A stretch of 28,645 nucleotides of DNA from CAZSMC01 sp964607755. Lineage in GTDB: Bacteria; Zhuqueibacterota; Zhuqueibacteria; Residuimicrobiales; Krinioviventaceae. Position numbers and translations under genes: made by a program. Below are positions 1 to 7,709 of the stretch, one piece after another (the stretch's first letter is position 1; each line of letters starts with the position of its first letter). The DNA lies in NCBI GenBank assembly GCA_964607755.1, contig CAZSMC010000056.1, positions 1-28,645 on the forward strand, given 5' to 3'. The notes below the pieces were generated by a model. That model did no database searches. It worked only from the letters and a program-made list of their open reading frames with translations, and was not told the origin of the DNA.

Positions 1-41
1 TGAAATAGTGAAATAGACTTTGAGGAAAATACATGCAAAAA

Positions 42-79
42 CAGGATGCTTATAAAAAAACAGGATGCTTATAACTGGG
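42..79. repeat. 19-bp tandem duplication at the fRMsr start
   Basis: CAGGATGCTTATAAAAAAA at 42-60 is followed directly by CAGGATGCTTATAACTGGG at 61-79, so at least the first 13 bases are repeated at a 19-bp offset. Because 19 is not a multiple of three, the copy shifts the ATG at 33 out of frame with the fRMsr body. Without it the protein would begin MQKQDAYNWANK. The A7 run at 54-60 lies between the copies. Confidence 0.8.
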
Positions 80-516
80 CTAATAAGCGGATTCGAGCAC
101 AGGTTCAACGGAACGACGATGTTGTTGCGATTTTGGCTAATACCAGCGCTATTTTAAAAGAATATTTTGATTACTATTTTTGGGTAGGATTTTACTTTTT
201 CAAAGGCGACTATCTGTTGCTGGGGCCATTCCAGGGTCCGCCGGCGTGCGTGAAACTGACTCTTGAAAAAGGCGTCTGCGCTGCTGCTGCCACAACTCGG
301 AAAACCGTGCTTGTCCCGGACGTGGAACAATTCCCCGGCCACGTGGCTTGTGATTCCCGGTCAAAATCAGAAATTGTCGTGCCGGTTTTTGATATTGCCG
401 GATATCTCCAGGCCGTGCTCGATGTAGACAGCGCTGAGCTCAATGCTTTTGATCAGGATGATGTACAGGGATTAGAGAAAACGGCAGAGATGCTAAAATG
501 CATGTGGATCAGATAG
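46..516 (+). CDS. Free methionine-(R)-sulfoxide reductase (GAF domain)
   Basis: A 156-residue single GAF-domain protein that resembles free methionine-(R)-sulfoxide reductase (fRMsr), a cytoplasmic repair enzyme reducing free Met-R-sulfoxide. The family's cysteines are visible: C68 in GPPACVK, C78 in EKGVCAAAA and C102 in HVACDSRS. The conserved stretches FWVGFYF, LLLGPFQG, PDVEQFPGH, SEIVVPVFD and LDVDSAE, with acidic residues E109, D126 and D128, are also present. The start is unusual. The Shine-Dalgarno-like TGAGGAAA (21-28) is correctly spaced for an ATG at 33, but a 19-bp tandem duplication (42-60 and 61-79) puts that ATG out of frame, giving a 13-codon peptide that stops at 72-74. The complete frame now begins at ATG 46, inside the first repeat copy and with no good ribosome binding site. 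The family call is secure from motifs; whether the gene is well translated is not. Confidence 0.85.
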   Translation: MLIKKQDAYNWANKRIRAQVQRNDDVVAILANTSAILKEYFDYYFWVGFYFFKGDYLLLGPFQGPPACVKLTLEKGVCAAAATTRKTVLVPDVEQFPGHVACDSRSKSEIVVPVFDIAGYLQAVLDVDSAELNAFDQDDVQGLEKTAEMLKCMWIR

Positions 517-538
517 TATTATATGTATATAGAGAAAT

Positions 539-562
539 TCAATTCAAGCCATACTGAATTGA
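539..562. terminator. Weak hairpin downstream of fRMsr
   Basis: TCAATTCA (539-546) pairs with TGAATTGA (555-562) around an 8-base loop, shortly after the fRMsr stop codon. There is no T-tract on either strand, so this is only a possible transcript-end structure. Confidence 0.3.
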
Positions 563-617
563 GTCACTGATTCGAGAGTTTATATCCGTTGTGTCCTTCA
601 TTTCGTATCTCATCATT

Positions 618-737
618 CTATGATGTCTCATTCTGAAGATCAATGATCTTTTCAAGTCGTTCGAGATGCTTCAAAAAGGCCTTTTTGCCCTTTTTTGTAA
701 TCGTGTAAATAGTCTGTGGTTTTTTATTTACGATTTT
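618..737 (-). pseudogene. C-terminal remnant of a winged-helix transcriptional regulator
   Basis: The minus strand of the 517-828 intergenic stretch is open for 39 codons between an in-frame TAA (738-740) and a TAG (618-620). The translation contains KKPQTIYTITKKGKKAF followed by LKHLERLEKII. This matches the wing and last helix of the small winged-helix regulators of the PF13601 type (pattern K.P.T.Y.LT.KG..AF..HL..LE.II). The recognition helix and everything N-terminal are absent and there is no start codon. I read it as a decayed gene end. It is too short to exclude coincidence fully, but the motif match is continuous. The rest of 517-828 shows nothing recognisable apart from the hairpin at 539-562. 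Confidence 0.5.
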
Positions 738-828
738 TTATGTATCGATAGAATATTTATTAAGACAATGGTGTTAACCGATAAGTGGATAAAACGCATT
801 GAAAAAATAATACAGATGGAGGTTGAAT

Positions 829-1017
829 ATGAAAAAGAATATCGGAAAAACAGATAAAATTATTCGAGTTATCATTGGCGTTGTCATCATTGCTCTGGGT
901 ATTGTCTATCAAAGCTGGTGGGGATTGATAGGCTTCGTTCCGCTCATAACTGCTCTGATAAGCTGGTGTCCGCTTTATGTTCCGTTCAAAATGTCAACGA
1001 GAAAAACTAAAGAATAA
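829..1017 (+). CDS. DUF2892 (YgaP-like) small inner-membrane protein
   Basis: A 62-residue protein of the DUF2892 family, known from rhodanese YgaP tails and many stand-alone membrane peptides. It opens with the family's MKKNIGKTDKIIR, followed by two hydrophobic segments (about residues 12-28 and 33-47) separated by QSWWG, and ends in the typical ALISWCPLYVPF. ATG 829 is chosen over the in-frame TTG at 823 because GGAGG at 818-822 sits six bases upstream. It probably forms a two-helix hairpin in the inner membrane; its biochemical role is not established. It converges with the DoxX fusion gene, with a strong hairpin between them. Confidence 0.85.
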   Translation: MKKNIGKTDKIIRVIIGVVIIALGIVYQSWWGLIGFVPLITALISWCPLYVPFKMSTRKTKE

Positions 1018-1022
1018 TTCTC

Positions 1023-1048
1023 TTGCCCGGGATCAAAATCCCGGGCAA
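1023..1048. terminator. Strong GC hairpin between convergent genes
   Basis: TTGCCCGGGAT (1023-1033) and ATCCCGGGCAA (1038-1048) form a perfect 11-bp stem with a 4-base loop, between the stop of the DUF2892 gene (1017) and the stop of the DoxX fusion gene (1056). Neither strand has a long T-tract after the stem. Its position and strength suggest a shared bidirectional transcription end. Confidence 0.6.
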
Positions 1049-1055
1049 AAACATC

Positions 1056-2603
1056 TTATGCTCGCCACTCCCGTTCCCGTTTTATTTCACTGTTTAACAC
1101 TTGCAGAGCAATATTGGCATCTTCTACCATCTGGAAATCGTACATTCCCGCACAGATAAAATCAGCACCGCTTTCCCAGGCATAGCGGAACGCATCAGAT
1201 GGATGAATCGATCCGGCAGCCATCACTTTAAAGGCGATCCAGGGCTGAGGCAGCGTTTTCATGTATTCGATTGTCTTTTCCGGATGAAAGCAATACTTGT
1301 TATCATGCCATTGCTCGTGTTTCGCTGACCAGTAATTGTGATGATGCATCGTTTTCATCCAGAAATCCGGTTCGAATCCTGCTTCCACGCATTTCTGGAT
1401 CGTCTCGATGTGATGAGCGCCAATACCTAGCGTGACATTGTTATCCTGAACGAGCTGCATGGCTTTGGCCAGAGCATCGACCTTGTCGTGCTGCATATAA
1501 TAATCCGCTGTTTCACCCTGAATGTAACAGGCTGTTGCGCCGTAATCAATGGCCCGCTTGATGCGGTCAAGATATTCGTTGAACGGCGTTGGGTGGGCGC
1601 CGTTTTCGTCATAATCCAGACCGGCACAATCGGAAATAAATTGAATCTTGCCAATGCCGCGTTTCCAGTATTCGTCGATCAGTGTACACAAAATCGGATT
1701 TGTCAGCAAGGTGTTAATGCCGCATTTTTCCGCCATTAACAATGTGGCAAATATTTTGTCTTTGTTGTGATACGCCTTGACCAGTTGCGACACGTAAATC
1801 AAATCCCGCGAGTGGGCATAACCGGACAATAAATTTCCACCGAGTATGAGTCGGCTAAAGTCCTGTCCGTTGATTTTCGCTTTTGGAATTTGTCCCTTTA
1901 AATCGCGCAACGTAGCCGGATTGAAGAGCTTGGTGGTAGCGCTGGTCATGGCATCGACCAGATTCTGCTCCTCGTAACTTTGCCACTGTTGTTTTTTCGC
2001 CCAGGCATAACCGAATGCCCCGGCTATCGGCACGGTGATGAGACCTTTGATCAACGCCCGGCGTCCCAAACTTGGCGTTTCTTGCGCTTCGGATGGTGCT
2101 GTCTTTTTTGCCCCGGACACTGCCTTGCCAGTGCGTCGATTTTTCCACAGCGCTTCAAAGCCAATAATGTGTCCTGTGGAAAAGATGGCGCAAATTCCCA
2201 GTGCAAAAAATTCAATTAGTGTTTTATTCACTACCAGATAATGGCCTTCCTGTGGCACGCCGAAATCCAGACCAACGAACGGCGGATTGGCAACGTAATA
2301 CAGCGCCAACAACACCATCCCCCCGATCGAAGCCAGCCGGGTGAACACGCCGAGTAAAAGAGCAGCGCCTATGAGTATCAATCCCCAAATATTGAGAACA
2401 TCGACAATCGCCAAAACTGATGGCGTTTCAGCCATCCAGTGAAACAGCGGTGCAAAGATCCATGTGGAAACCTCGAGATAGCTGGCCGCTGACCATTCCG
2501 GCATAAACAGCTTGACCAGGCCTTCGTACAAAAAATGCCAGCCAATGGCAAAACGAAGCACCACAAGTAAAATGAGTTGCGGCGTTGAGAATTTCTTATC
2601 CAT
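1056..2603 (-). CDS. DoxX-family membrane domain fused to an aldo/keto-reductase-like TIM barrel
   Basis: A 515-residue fusion. Residues ~8-155 are a DoxX-type four-helix membrane domain (LRFAIGWHFLYEGLVKL, then hydrophobic segments near 63-85, 90-106 and 127-147). A charged linker leads to SLGRRALIKGL at 178-188 and a fifth hydrophobic segment (~188-202), which together look like an internal twin-arginine signal or anchor. From ~215 to the end is a barrel resembling aldo/keto reductases at its start (INGQDFSRLILGGN, MAEKCGINTLL), but the D/Y/K/H tetrad is not evident. This C-terminal family also occurs as stand-alone, Tat-exported proteins of unknown function. Four helices plus a fifth would place the barrel outside the cytoplasm, which is inference. 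The start is supported by GGAGG five bases before the ATG. The electron donor or substrate is unknown. Confidence 0.75.
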   Translation of the reverse strand: MDKKFSTPQLILLVVLRFAIGWHFLYEGLVKLFMPEWSAASYLEVSTWIFAPLFHWMAETPSVLAIVDVLNIWGLILIGAALLLGVFTRLASIGGMVLLALYYVANPPFVGLDFGVPQEGHYLVVNKTLIEFFALGICAIFSTGHIIGFEALWKNRRTGKAVSGAKKTAPSEAQETPSLGRRALIKGLITVPIAGAFGYAWAKKQQWQSYEEQNLVDAMTSATTKLFNPATLRDLKGQIPKAKINGQDFSRLILGGNLLSGYAHSRDLIYVSQLVKAYHNKDKIFATLLMAEKCGINTLLTNPILCTLIDEYWKRGIGKIQFISDCAGLDYDENGAHPTPFNEYLDRIKRAIDYGATACYIQGETADYYMQHDKVDALAKAMQLVQDNNVTLGIGAHHIETIQKCVEAGFEPDFWMKTMHHHNYWSAKHEQWHDNKYCFHPEKTIEYMKTLPQPWIAFKVMAAGSIHPSDAFRYAWESGADFICAGMYDFQMVEDANIALQVLNSEIKREREWRA

Positions 2604-2744
2604 AAATCCTCCGGGATGTATAACATTTGTAAATTATTGAATAGTGTGGAGGTGAACTGAATATTAGGATTTTATTCAACGAATGTCAAGTTTTTCTTGT
2701 GTTAACAGGCTCTAACTATGGACAGGTTTTTGAAGCAATCTTTT

Positions 2745-3653
2745 TTATCGAATAACTCCTGGCCGCTTTGAATTCGCGTTTTCGACCGCGCAATCGATAC
2801 CGTTTTCAATGCCTTTTTCAAGGTCATCTGTCTTTGCCCAGACAGAAGCAAATCCGGCCGTGAACGCATCGCCACAGCCGATGGTGTTTATCGGCGTTAT
2901 CGAAGGAGGTGACTTTGTACAAATCGAGTCTTTGTCCAAATATAAAATCTGATCGGGTCCGCGGGTTAAAATAGTGATGATGCCTTGCTTTGCCAGGTCG
3001 AGCATTTTTTTGTGAATTTTATCAGAGGAAATGTCATTCGGGTCCGATTCCGGGAAAAACGTGTTCACAAATTCTTTGAAATTCGGTTTGATGATATCCG
3101 GTTTGAAGGGTAAAGAGTGAATCAGATCCCGGCCGCGATAATCGAGAATAATCCGGCGATTTTTAGATCTGGCTTTTTCAACCATGAACGGAAAAAGGTC
3201 GTCAGAAAAGCCCGATGCTTTACTGCCGGAAATGATCAGCACCTCGGTTTTATCTATTAACTGGTTAAACCGCCTGCGAATACGTTTTTCTGTGTCCTCT
3301 TTGACAGGCCTGGCCTCTTCGATAATTTCTGTTGCTGTGTTTCGGGATTTATTCAGCAGTGTTGTGCACATGCGAATTTCAGAATGGGATTCCTCCCAGG
3401 CAACGCGTAGATCATCCTCCTCGGCTAGATGCAAAAAGTAATCCCGAAAATGCCCGCCCGCCTGCGTGAGATGTACGACCGGTTCCCCGAGTTGCTGTAA
3501 AACACGCGTGACGTTTATGCCCTTGCCCGAGGCGTCAATGCGATAATCGGAACTTCGATTGACTTCATTTTCTGTCAAATCCGGCAATACCAGAGTTCGT
3601 TGAATAACAGGATTGAGACAAATTGTGAAAAATAGTGTGTGTGAAACATTCAT
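2745..3653 (-). CDS. PfkB-family sugar-phosphate kinase (1-phosphofructokinase / tagatose-6-phosphate kinase type)
   Basis: A ribokinase/PfkB-fold kinase of about 302 residues, in the branch of FruK and LacC that phosphorylates a ketohexose phosphate in the cytoplasm. It shows the subfamily start FFTICLNPVIQRT (normally TLNPA-D), the substrate motif DASGKGINVTRVL, the LIISGSKASG segment (family usually SGS.P.G), a central KPNFKEF, and the C-terminal ATP and anion-hole motif NTIGCGDAFTAGF with the catalytic Asp. The first Ala-Asp of the usual LNPAID is replaced by VIQ, which may alter substrate choice. I start at ATG 3651-3653 (MNVSHTLFF); a GTG at 3672-3674 would add seven residues, and neither has a clear ribosome site. 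It diverges from the aldo/keto reductase gene across 142 bp. The exact sugar is not decidable from sequence. Confidence 0.75.
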   Translation of the reverse strand: MNVSHTLFFTICLNPVIQRTLVLPDLTENEVNRSSDYRIDASGKGINVTRVLQQLGEPVVHLTQAGGHFRDYFLHLAEEDDLRVAWEESHSEIRMCTTLLNKSRNTATEIIEEARPVKEDTEKRIRRRFNQLIDKTEVLIISGSKASGFSDDLFPFMVEKARSKNRRIILDYRGRDLIHSLPFKPDIIKPNFKEFVNTFFPESDPNDISSDKIHKKMLDLAKQGIITILTRGPDQILYLDKDSICTKSPPSITPINTIGCGDAFTAGFASVWAKTDDLEKGIENGIDCAVENANSKRPGVIR

Positions 3654-3795
3654 AACGAAATATAAAAAGCGCACATTATAAAATCAAACGGTTGTTCGAA
3701 TAAAAGACGTTCAGTTTTTCGAAATAATTTAATCGATAATTCAGTTAGATATTATTCAAAACGGGATAAACACCTTGACTATAAAAGGAGTAACT

Positions 3796-4659
3796 ATGAA
3801 AAGAAGAGAATTTATAAAATATACAGCAGCGACAGCAAGTGCGGCAATGGCGTTACCGCTTGCAAGAAACGCCGTCGCCGCGCCGAAAAAGAAATATGCA
3901 CATGATATTGTCACACTTGGCAATTCCGGAGTCAACGTCTCGCGATTGGCCATGGGTACCGGCACGCATGGTGTCAACAAGGCGTCGGCACAGACAAGGG
4001 GCCTCGGCATTAAAGGTGTTGCCGATCTTCTGCATGAAGCCTACGAGCAGGGCATCAACTTTTGGGATTCGGCGGATCAGTACGGCACCCATCCTCATCT
4101 CAAGGAAGCGTTGAAATACGTACCGCGCGAAAAAGTGGTTATTTTGACAAAGACGCATGCCACAACTGAAAAAGAGATGAAAGCCGATCTGGACCGTTTC
4201 CGAAAAGAAATTGGCACAGACTACATCGACATTATGCTGCTGCATTTGATGCGCGATCCCGACTGGCCGGGCATAAAAGAGGGAGCGATGAATGTTCTAT
4301 CCAAAGCGCGCGAAGACGGCATTATCCGCGCCCACGGTGTGTCATGTCATACACTCGGCGCATTGAAAACCGCTGCCGAAACGGATTGGGTGCAAATCGA
4401 TCTGGCACGCATCAATCCGGCTGGCGTGGTTATGGATGCTGGCGTGGAAACGGTCGAAGGCGTTTTGACAAAGATGAAAAAATCCGGCAAAGGCATTATC
4501 GGTATGAAAGTTTTTGGTGCCGGCAGATTGCGTGACCGGGTCGATGAAAGTCTGCGCTATGTGCTGAACTTTAACCCGGTGGATGCGTTTACCATCGGTC
4601 AGGAAAATAAAGAGGAGATGCGGGATTTGATAAAACGCATTCCTGCGAACAGTGTCTAA
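3796..4659 (+). CDS. Aldo/keto reductase with Tat signal peptide
   Basis: A 287-residue aldo/keto reductase exported by the twin-arginine route. The N-terminus KRREFIKYTAATASAAMALP is a Tat signal ending near AVAAPKK. The barrel begins IVTLGNSGVNVSRLAMG. The catalytic tetrad is visible as D91 and Y96 (FWDSADQYG), K119 (ILTKTH) and H150 (IMLLHLM), so the enzyme looks active, with NAD(P)H as presumed cofactor. The start is fixed by AAGGAG at 3785-3790, five bases before the ATG; the frame opens earlier with a TTG at 3775 that lacks this support. A good intrinsic terminator follows. It is divergent from the PfkB kinase. Its substrate is unknown. It shares the Tat or RR theme with the DoxX-barrel fusion, whose C-terminal part looks distantly related. 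Confidence 0.85.
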   Translation: MKRREFIKYTAATASAAMALPLARNAVAAPKKKYAHDIVTLGNSGVNVSRLAMGTGTHGVNKASAQTRGLGIKGVADLLHEAYEQGINFWDSADQYGTHPHLKEALKYVPREKVVILTKTHATTEKEMKADLDRFRKEIGTDYIDIMLLHLMRDPDWPGIKEGAMNVLSKAREDGIIRAHGVSCHTLGALKTAAETDWVQIDLARINPAGVVMDAGVETVEGVLTKMKKSGKGIIGMKVFGAGRLRDRVDESLRYVLNFNPVDAFTIGQENKEEMRDLIKRIPANSV

Positions 4660-4685
4660 TCTCACATCTGCAAGATCAACCAGAC

Positions 4686-4729
4686 AAAAGGCGTTCTGCA
4701 TGGATTAACATGTGGAACGCCTTTTTTTG
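4686..4729 (+). terminator. Rho-independent terminator after the aldo/keto reductase
   Basis: GGCGTTC (4690-4696) pairs with GAACGCC (4715-4721) and is followed by a run of seven T (4722-4728). Inner CATG (4699-4702) and CATG (4709-4712) can extend the pairing. It lies 27 bp after the stop codon. Confidence 0.85.
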
Positions 4730-4860
4730 TTTGACGTTCTAATAAATTGAAATGACACGCATAGATAACATTTTTTGATTTTACATGGTTTCGAAAAATC
4801 ACTTGTAAAAGTATTCAAATTTGTATAACGTGATAAATGAAAACTCGAACGATGCTGGAA

Positions 4861-4961
4861 GAGGCCACTGATTGACACGGATTTTCAATAATATTCTGTC
4901 TTTAAAAATGCAATATTAACGGCAACCAGAACTGTGTTGATCAGTGCAAATCCGTGGCCTC
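4861..4961. repeat. Imperfect inverted repeat in the 4730-5004 intergenic stretch
   Basis: GAGGCCAC at 4861-4868 is the exact complement of GTGGCCTC at 4954-4961. Inside these arms, TGATTGACACGGATTTT and CTGTGTTGATCAGTGCAAATCC are related variants of the same CACTGATT / CACGGATT words in opposite orientation. I recall this vocabulary as a dispersed intergenic repeat in several environmental bacterial genomes. An A7 run follows. No coding potential was seen in the remaining 4730-5004 stretch. Confidence 0.5.
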
Positions 4962-5004
4962 AAAAAAAGTGATTTAGAAACCAAATCGAACGGAGAACGC
5001 GACG

Positions 5005-6066
5005 ATGAAAAATATTTTTATGATAGTCCTGATTTTTAACATTTTTCTGACAGCCTGCAGCGAAAATAACAGCACCGAACCTGCAAAAAATAACGATAAA
5101 TCCATGCCTCAGGCGCTGCATACAGATGGTCGATGGTTAAAAAATGAGGACAATGAAATTGTAATTCTGCGGGGTGTAAATATTCCCAGTCTGGAATGGA
5201 CTGCCAGCGGCGATCACATGATCGAATCCACACTGTGGACCATTGAAGAGTGGAACTGCAATGTGCTCCGAATTCCGCTGGCACAGGACCGATGGTACGG
5301 TTATGCACCGGAGCAATCCGATGATGGTAGAGCTTATCGAGAACTTGTGGATTTGGTCATTCAAACCGCGTCCGAGAGAAAAACATACATCTGGCTCGAT
5401 CTGCACTGGAACAATGCCAATGTGTGGGGCTCGTACATTGGTCAGCACAAAATGCCGGACACAAATTCTGTGGATTTTTGGCAGGATGTCGCCAAACTCT
5501 ACGCCAATCATCCGGCGGTGATGTTTGGGCTGTACAACGAACCGCACAATATATCCTGGGATATCTGGCGCAACGGCGGTACGGTTCAGGAAAATTATGA
5601 CCGCAGTGGTACAAGTATCGAATTAACTTATGAGGCGGCAGGTCATCAGGAACTCGTGGATGCGATCCGCGAGCAGGGCGCTGACAATATCATCATTGCC
5701 GGGGGACTGGATTGGGGTTTTGATTTACAAGGTATTGCCGATGGTTACGCTCTGGACGGTGAAAACATTGTTTACGACACTCATCCTTATCCCTGGAAGC
5801 CGGAACCGTGGGACACATATTTCGGCGATGTCGGTCAAGTCTATCCCATAATCGTGGGTGAGTGGGGAGGCACTAAAGAAGAGGGCCATCAGCCGTACGG
5901 TGTCCGCCTGGCTGACTATATGCGCCGCAACCACTTTAGCTGGACCGCCTGGTGTTTTCACCCATCAGCCGGACCCCAGCTCATCAAAAACTGGGATTAC
6001 GAACCGACCTGGTTCGGGCAGTTGGTGATGCAGGAACTGGCAGAGCCGGTGAGTGTGGAAGAGTGA
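5005..6066 (+). CDS. GH5-family glycoside hydrolase, lipoprotein
   Basis: A 353-residue glycoside hydrolase family 5 protein (clan GH-A barrel), probably an endo-beta-glucanase or related endo-hydrolase. It starts with a lipoprotein signal: a hydrophobic stretch, then the lipobox LTAC with Cys18. Family landmarks are LRGVNIPSLEW near the start, NVLRIPL, IWLDLHW, the acid/base Glu179 in GLYNEPHN, the aromatic-rich THPYPW, and the nucleophile Glu286 in IIVGEWGG. The length suits a catalytic domain with no added binding module. A weak GGAG sits 11 bases before the ATG. It ends 14 bp from a convergent membrane protein gene. It is unlinked by operon to the xylan locus but fits the same plant-polysaccharide lifestyle. 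The subfamily and exact substrate cannot be set from sequence alone. Confidence 0.85.
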   Translation: MKNIFMIVLIFNIFLTACSENNSTEPAKNNDKSMPQALHTDGRWLKNEDNEIVILRGVNIPSLEWTASGDHMIESTLWTIEEWNCNVLRIPLAQDRWYGYAPEQSDDGRAYRELVDLVIQTASERKTYIWLDLHWNNANVWGSYIGQHKMPDTNSVDFWQDVAKLYANHPAVMFGLYNEPHNISWDIWRNGGTVQENYDRSGTSIELTYEAAGHQELVDAIREQGADNIIIAGGLDWGFDLQGIADGYALDGENIVYDTHPYPWKPEPWDTYFGDVGQVYPIIVGEWGGTKEEGHQPYGVRLADYMRRNHFSWTAWCFHPSAGPQLIKNWDYEPTWFGQLVMQELAEPVSVEE

Positions 6067-6079
6067 AAAACTGTTTGAG

Positions 6080-6562
6080 TCAGGGAGATTCACCAAAATA
6101 CCTTCCTCGCAATCCCATCCCGGCAACTCGAAGATACAGCAAAACAATCGGCACATAAAGCACCACAAGCAGTGCATATTCGGCAAAATGCTGACTCCAG
6201 GCACCGCTAGCAAGTGTACCTGGAGTGTAAATCAATGCTTCCATCATGGATATCGTCAGTGCGGTGACACCCAGCCAAAACCACCACCGCTTTCCGGAAA
6301 AATATCCGTAAACAAAAAGAAGTGACAGCAGCACGTTCACGGCATCAACTGTTCCCACTGTGATCAGAAAATGGCGAGCCTGTTCGCTCCAGCCACCTGC
6401 GGGCGGCCAGGCAAGCAGTGTGAGTTCGCCTGTCTTTTGTAAGAGTACAAATGACCAGACAAGCGCGATAAGGTGCACCGTTTGAATCAGTCCGTAATAA
6501 ATGATGAGCATAACGTCAAAACGGTTTTTTCGGTTCATCTCACAAAATCTCTTTTTGTTCAT
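6080..6562 (-). CDS. Small four-helix integral membrane protein, function unknown
   Basis: A 160-residue hydrophobic protein not recognised as a named family. Four probable transmembrane segments are visible, around residues 17-41 (VMLIIYYGLIQTVHLIALVW), 65-88, 93-110 and 128-146, with basic ends at both termini (MNKKRF and LRGRYFGESP). The hydrophobic spacing and codon pattern are consistent along its whole length, so I accept it as real. An internal ATG at 6536-6538 (MNRKNRF) is an equally possible start, because neither has a convincing ribosome site. It is convergent with the GH5 gene. Confidence 0.6.
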   Translation of the reverse strand: MNKKRFCEMNRKNRFDVMLIIYYGLIQTVHLIALVWSFVLLQKTGELTLLAWPPAGGWSEQARHFLITVGTVDAVNVLLSLLFVYGYFSGKRWWFWLGVTALTISMMEALIYTPGTLASGAWSQHFAEYALLVVLYVPIVLLYLRVAGMGLRGRYFGESP

Positions 6563-6730
6563 ATCTCAATTGATTTTCGTAACACCCGTTCAGAATTGCG
6601 GAAATGATATTATGAAACGATAACGCGACAGTCAAATCGATTGCAGGTAAGCAGGGCTGATATTAAACAATTCGCGGTCTGTACAGTCAATTTTCCAGTT
6701 CGATGATCAAGCGGATCTAGCCAGTGACTG

Positions 6731-7147
6731 CTAAAAAGTGCATCTGTCGGATGAGCTAAAACTTTCATCCTTCTCGTCCAGTTCATGAACATGCCACTCA
6801 CTATCCCCCCATAATCCAATGACAGTTAACTCTGCAAAATAGCTGCGGATGTATCGGATGGCACCTTTAATGTGCGCGATCTGCTCCGTCTTCGGTGCCG
6901 GATTCCCCGCGCAATCATGATGACCGACAATCGCGATGCCCACAGAATAATGCTTTTCAACCGAAATGCGCAATCGTTCGAGAATACTCTGAATCCGGGC
7001 CGGATCGTTCTGTTCCGCAAGAATACGGTTAGGCCCGGCTTTAGTTATCGAGTCGACGTATTCAGCATCGAATCTCTCTTGCAGATAACGGATCACCGGC
7101 AACTGTACCCGGCCGTCTATGCAGTTTATGGTTGTGCAAAAGGTCAT
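6731..7147 (-). CDS. Putative carbonic-anhydrase-like protein (Pro_CA_2 type)
   Basis: A 138-residue protein resembling the small 'putative carbonic anhydrase' family (Pro_CA_2), a short relative of beta-carbonic anhydrases. The expected metal and active-site pattern is visible: C9-x-D11-x-R13 in INCIDGRVQLPV, and H76 and C79 in VGHHDCAGNP. This mirrors the Cys-x-Asp-x-Arg and His-x2-Cys arrangement of the larger enzymes. A central RIQSILERLRISVEKHYSVG and a late TVIGLWGD strand follow. Activity is not demonstrated for most members. It is the only full-length copy here. Two 5'-end fragments of the same gene lie at 8068-8169 and 27200-27358, both on this strand. The toxin-antitoxin pair begins 130 bp upstream. 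Confidence 0.75.
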   Translation of the reverse strand: MTFCTTINCIDGRVQLPVIRYLQERFDAEYVDSITKAGPNRILAEQNDPARIQSILERLRISVEKHYSVGIAIVGHHDCAGNPAPKTEQIAHIKGAIRYIRSYFAELTVIGLWGDSEWHVHELDEKDESFSSSDRCTF

Positions 7148-7277
7148 GTTTTAAACTGGTTCCTATTACGGTCAATATGTTTTATGTCTGTTTCTGAATA
7201 GTATCATCAATATGGTGAGATGAAAAACAGTCGTTAATTCCTTTTTGTTTCAGGGGGCAAGTTTACTCACGTTCTTT

Positions 7278-7709
7278 TTAACCTTTATCCGCAGCAGAAG
7301 CCCAAATTTGAAGATACTCTTCGGCCGTACAAATAGATATTGTGCTCTGTTTGTAATGTTTTTTATTTCGTGTGATTAAAAATTTGATCTCGTGGATTTT
7401 CGCCGTATGATATTGAATCGCGTCCTCCAAATCATTGAACGATGAATCTAAAGCCAATTCTATAACTTTTTCATCTATCGATAAAATAGAGATAAAGGAT
7501 TTTAAAGTTCGAAGACTGTGTAATGCATATTCTTTCGATGTTGCTTTTCTGAGAATATAATGGATATTTGTAAATACAATTGGTGAAGTGAATCCGGAGA
7601 CCTTACCTTTGTCGAGCAATGTAAATAATTTAGCGGCAGGAGTATAAAAATGCTCTCGCTTTGCCAGAACATCGAGAATAATGTCAGAGTCTATGAACAC
7701 TCGATGCAT
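7278..7709 (-). CDS. PIN-domain toxin (VapC-like ribonuclease)
   Basis: A 143-residue single PIN domain, expected to be an Mg-dependent endoribonuclease toxin. Acidic residues fit the fold: D7 in FIDSDIILDVL, the D93/E95/D96 cluster in FNDLEDAIQYH, and the C-terminal FLITRNKKHY. The middle helix reads SPIVFTNIHYILRK. An Asn where many VapC proteins have Glu is normal for this Bacteroidota-type subfamily as I know it. It overlaps the upstream antitoxin by one base (TAATG), which points to translational coupling. This is the usual antitoxin-first order. Confidence in the family is high; the target RNA is unknown. Confidence 0.85.
   Translation of the reverse strand: MHRVFIDSDIILDVLAKREHFYTPAAKLFTLLDKGKVSGFTSPIVFTNIHYILRKATSKEYALHSLRTLKSFISILSIDEKVIELALDSSFNDLEDAIQYHTAKIHEIKFLITRNKKHYKQSTISICTAEEYLQIWASAADKG

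Noticed and set aside
666..857. Plus-strand frame of 63 codons overlapping the DUF2892 gene
   Set aside because: Low-complexity Phe/Leu/Lys composition, no ribosome site, and it overlaps a well-supported gene and the regulator remnant on the other strand.
6610..6819. Minus-strand frame between the membrane protein and carbonic anhydrase genes
   Set aside because: It overlaps the 3' end of the carbonic anhydrase gene in another frame and shows no family resemblance.
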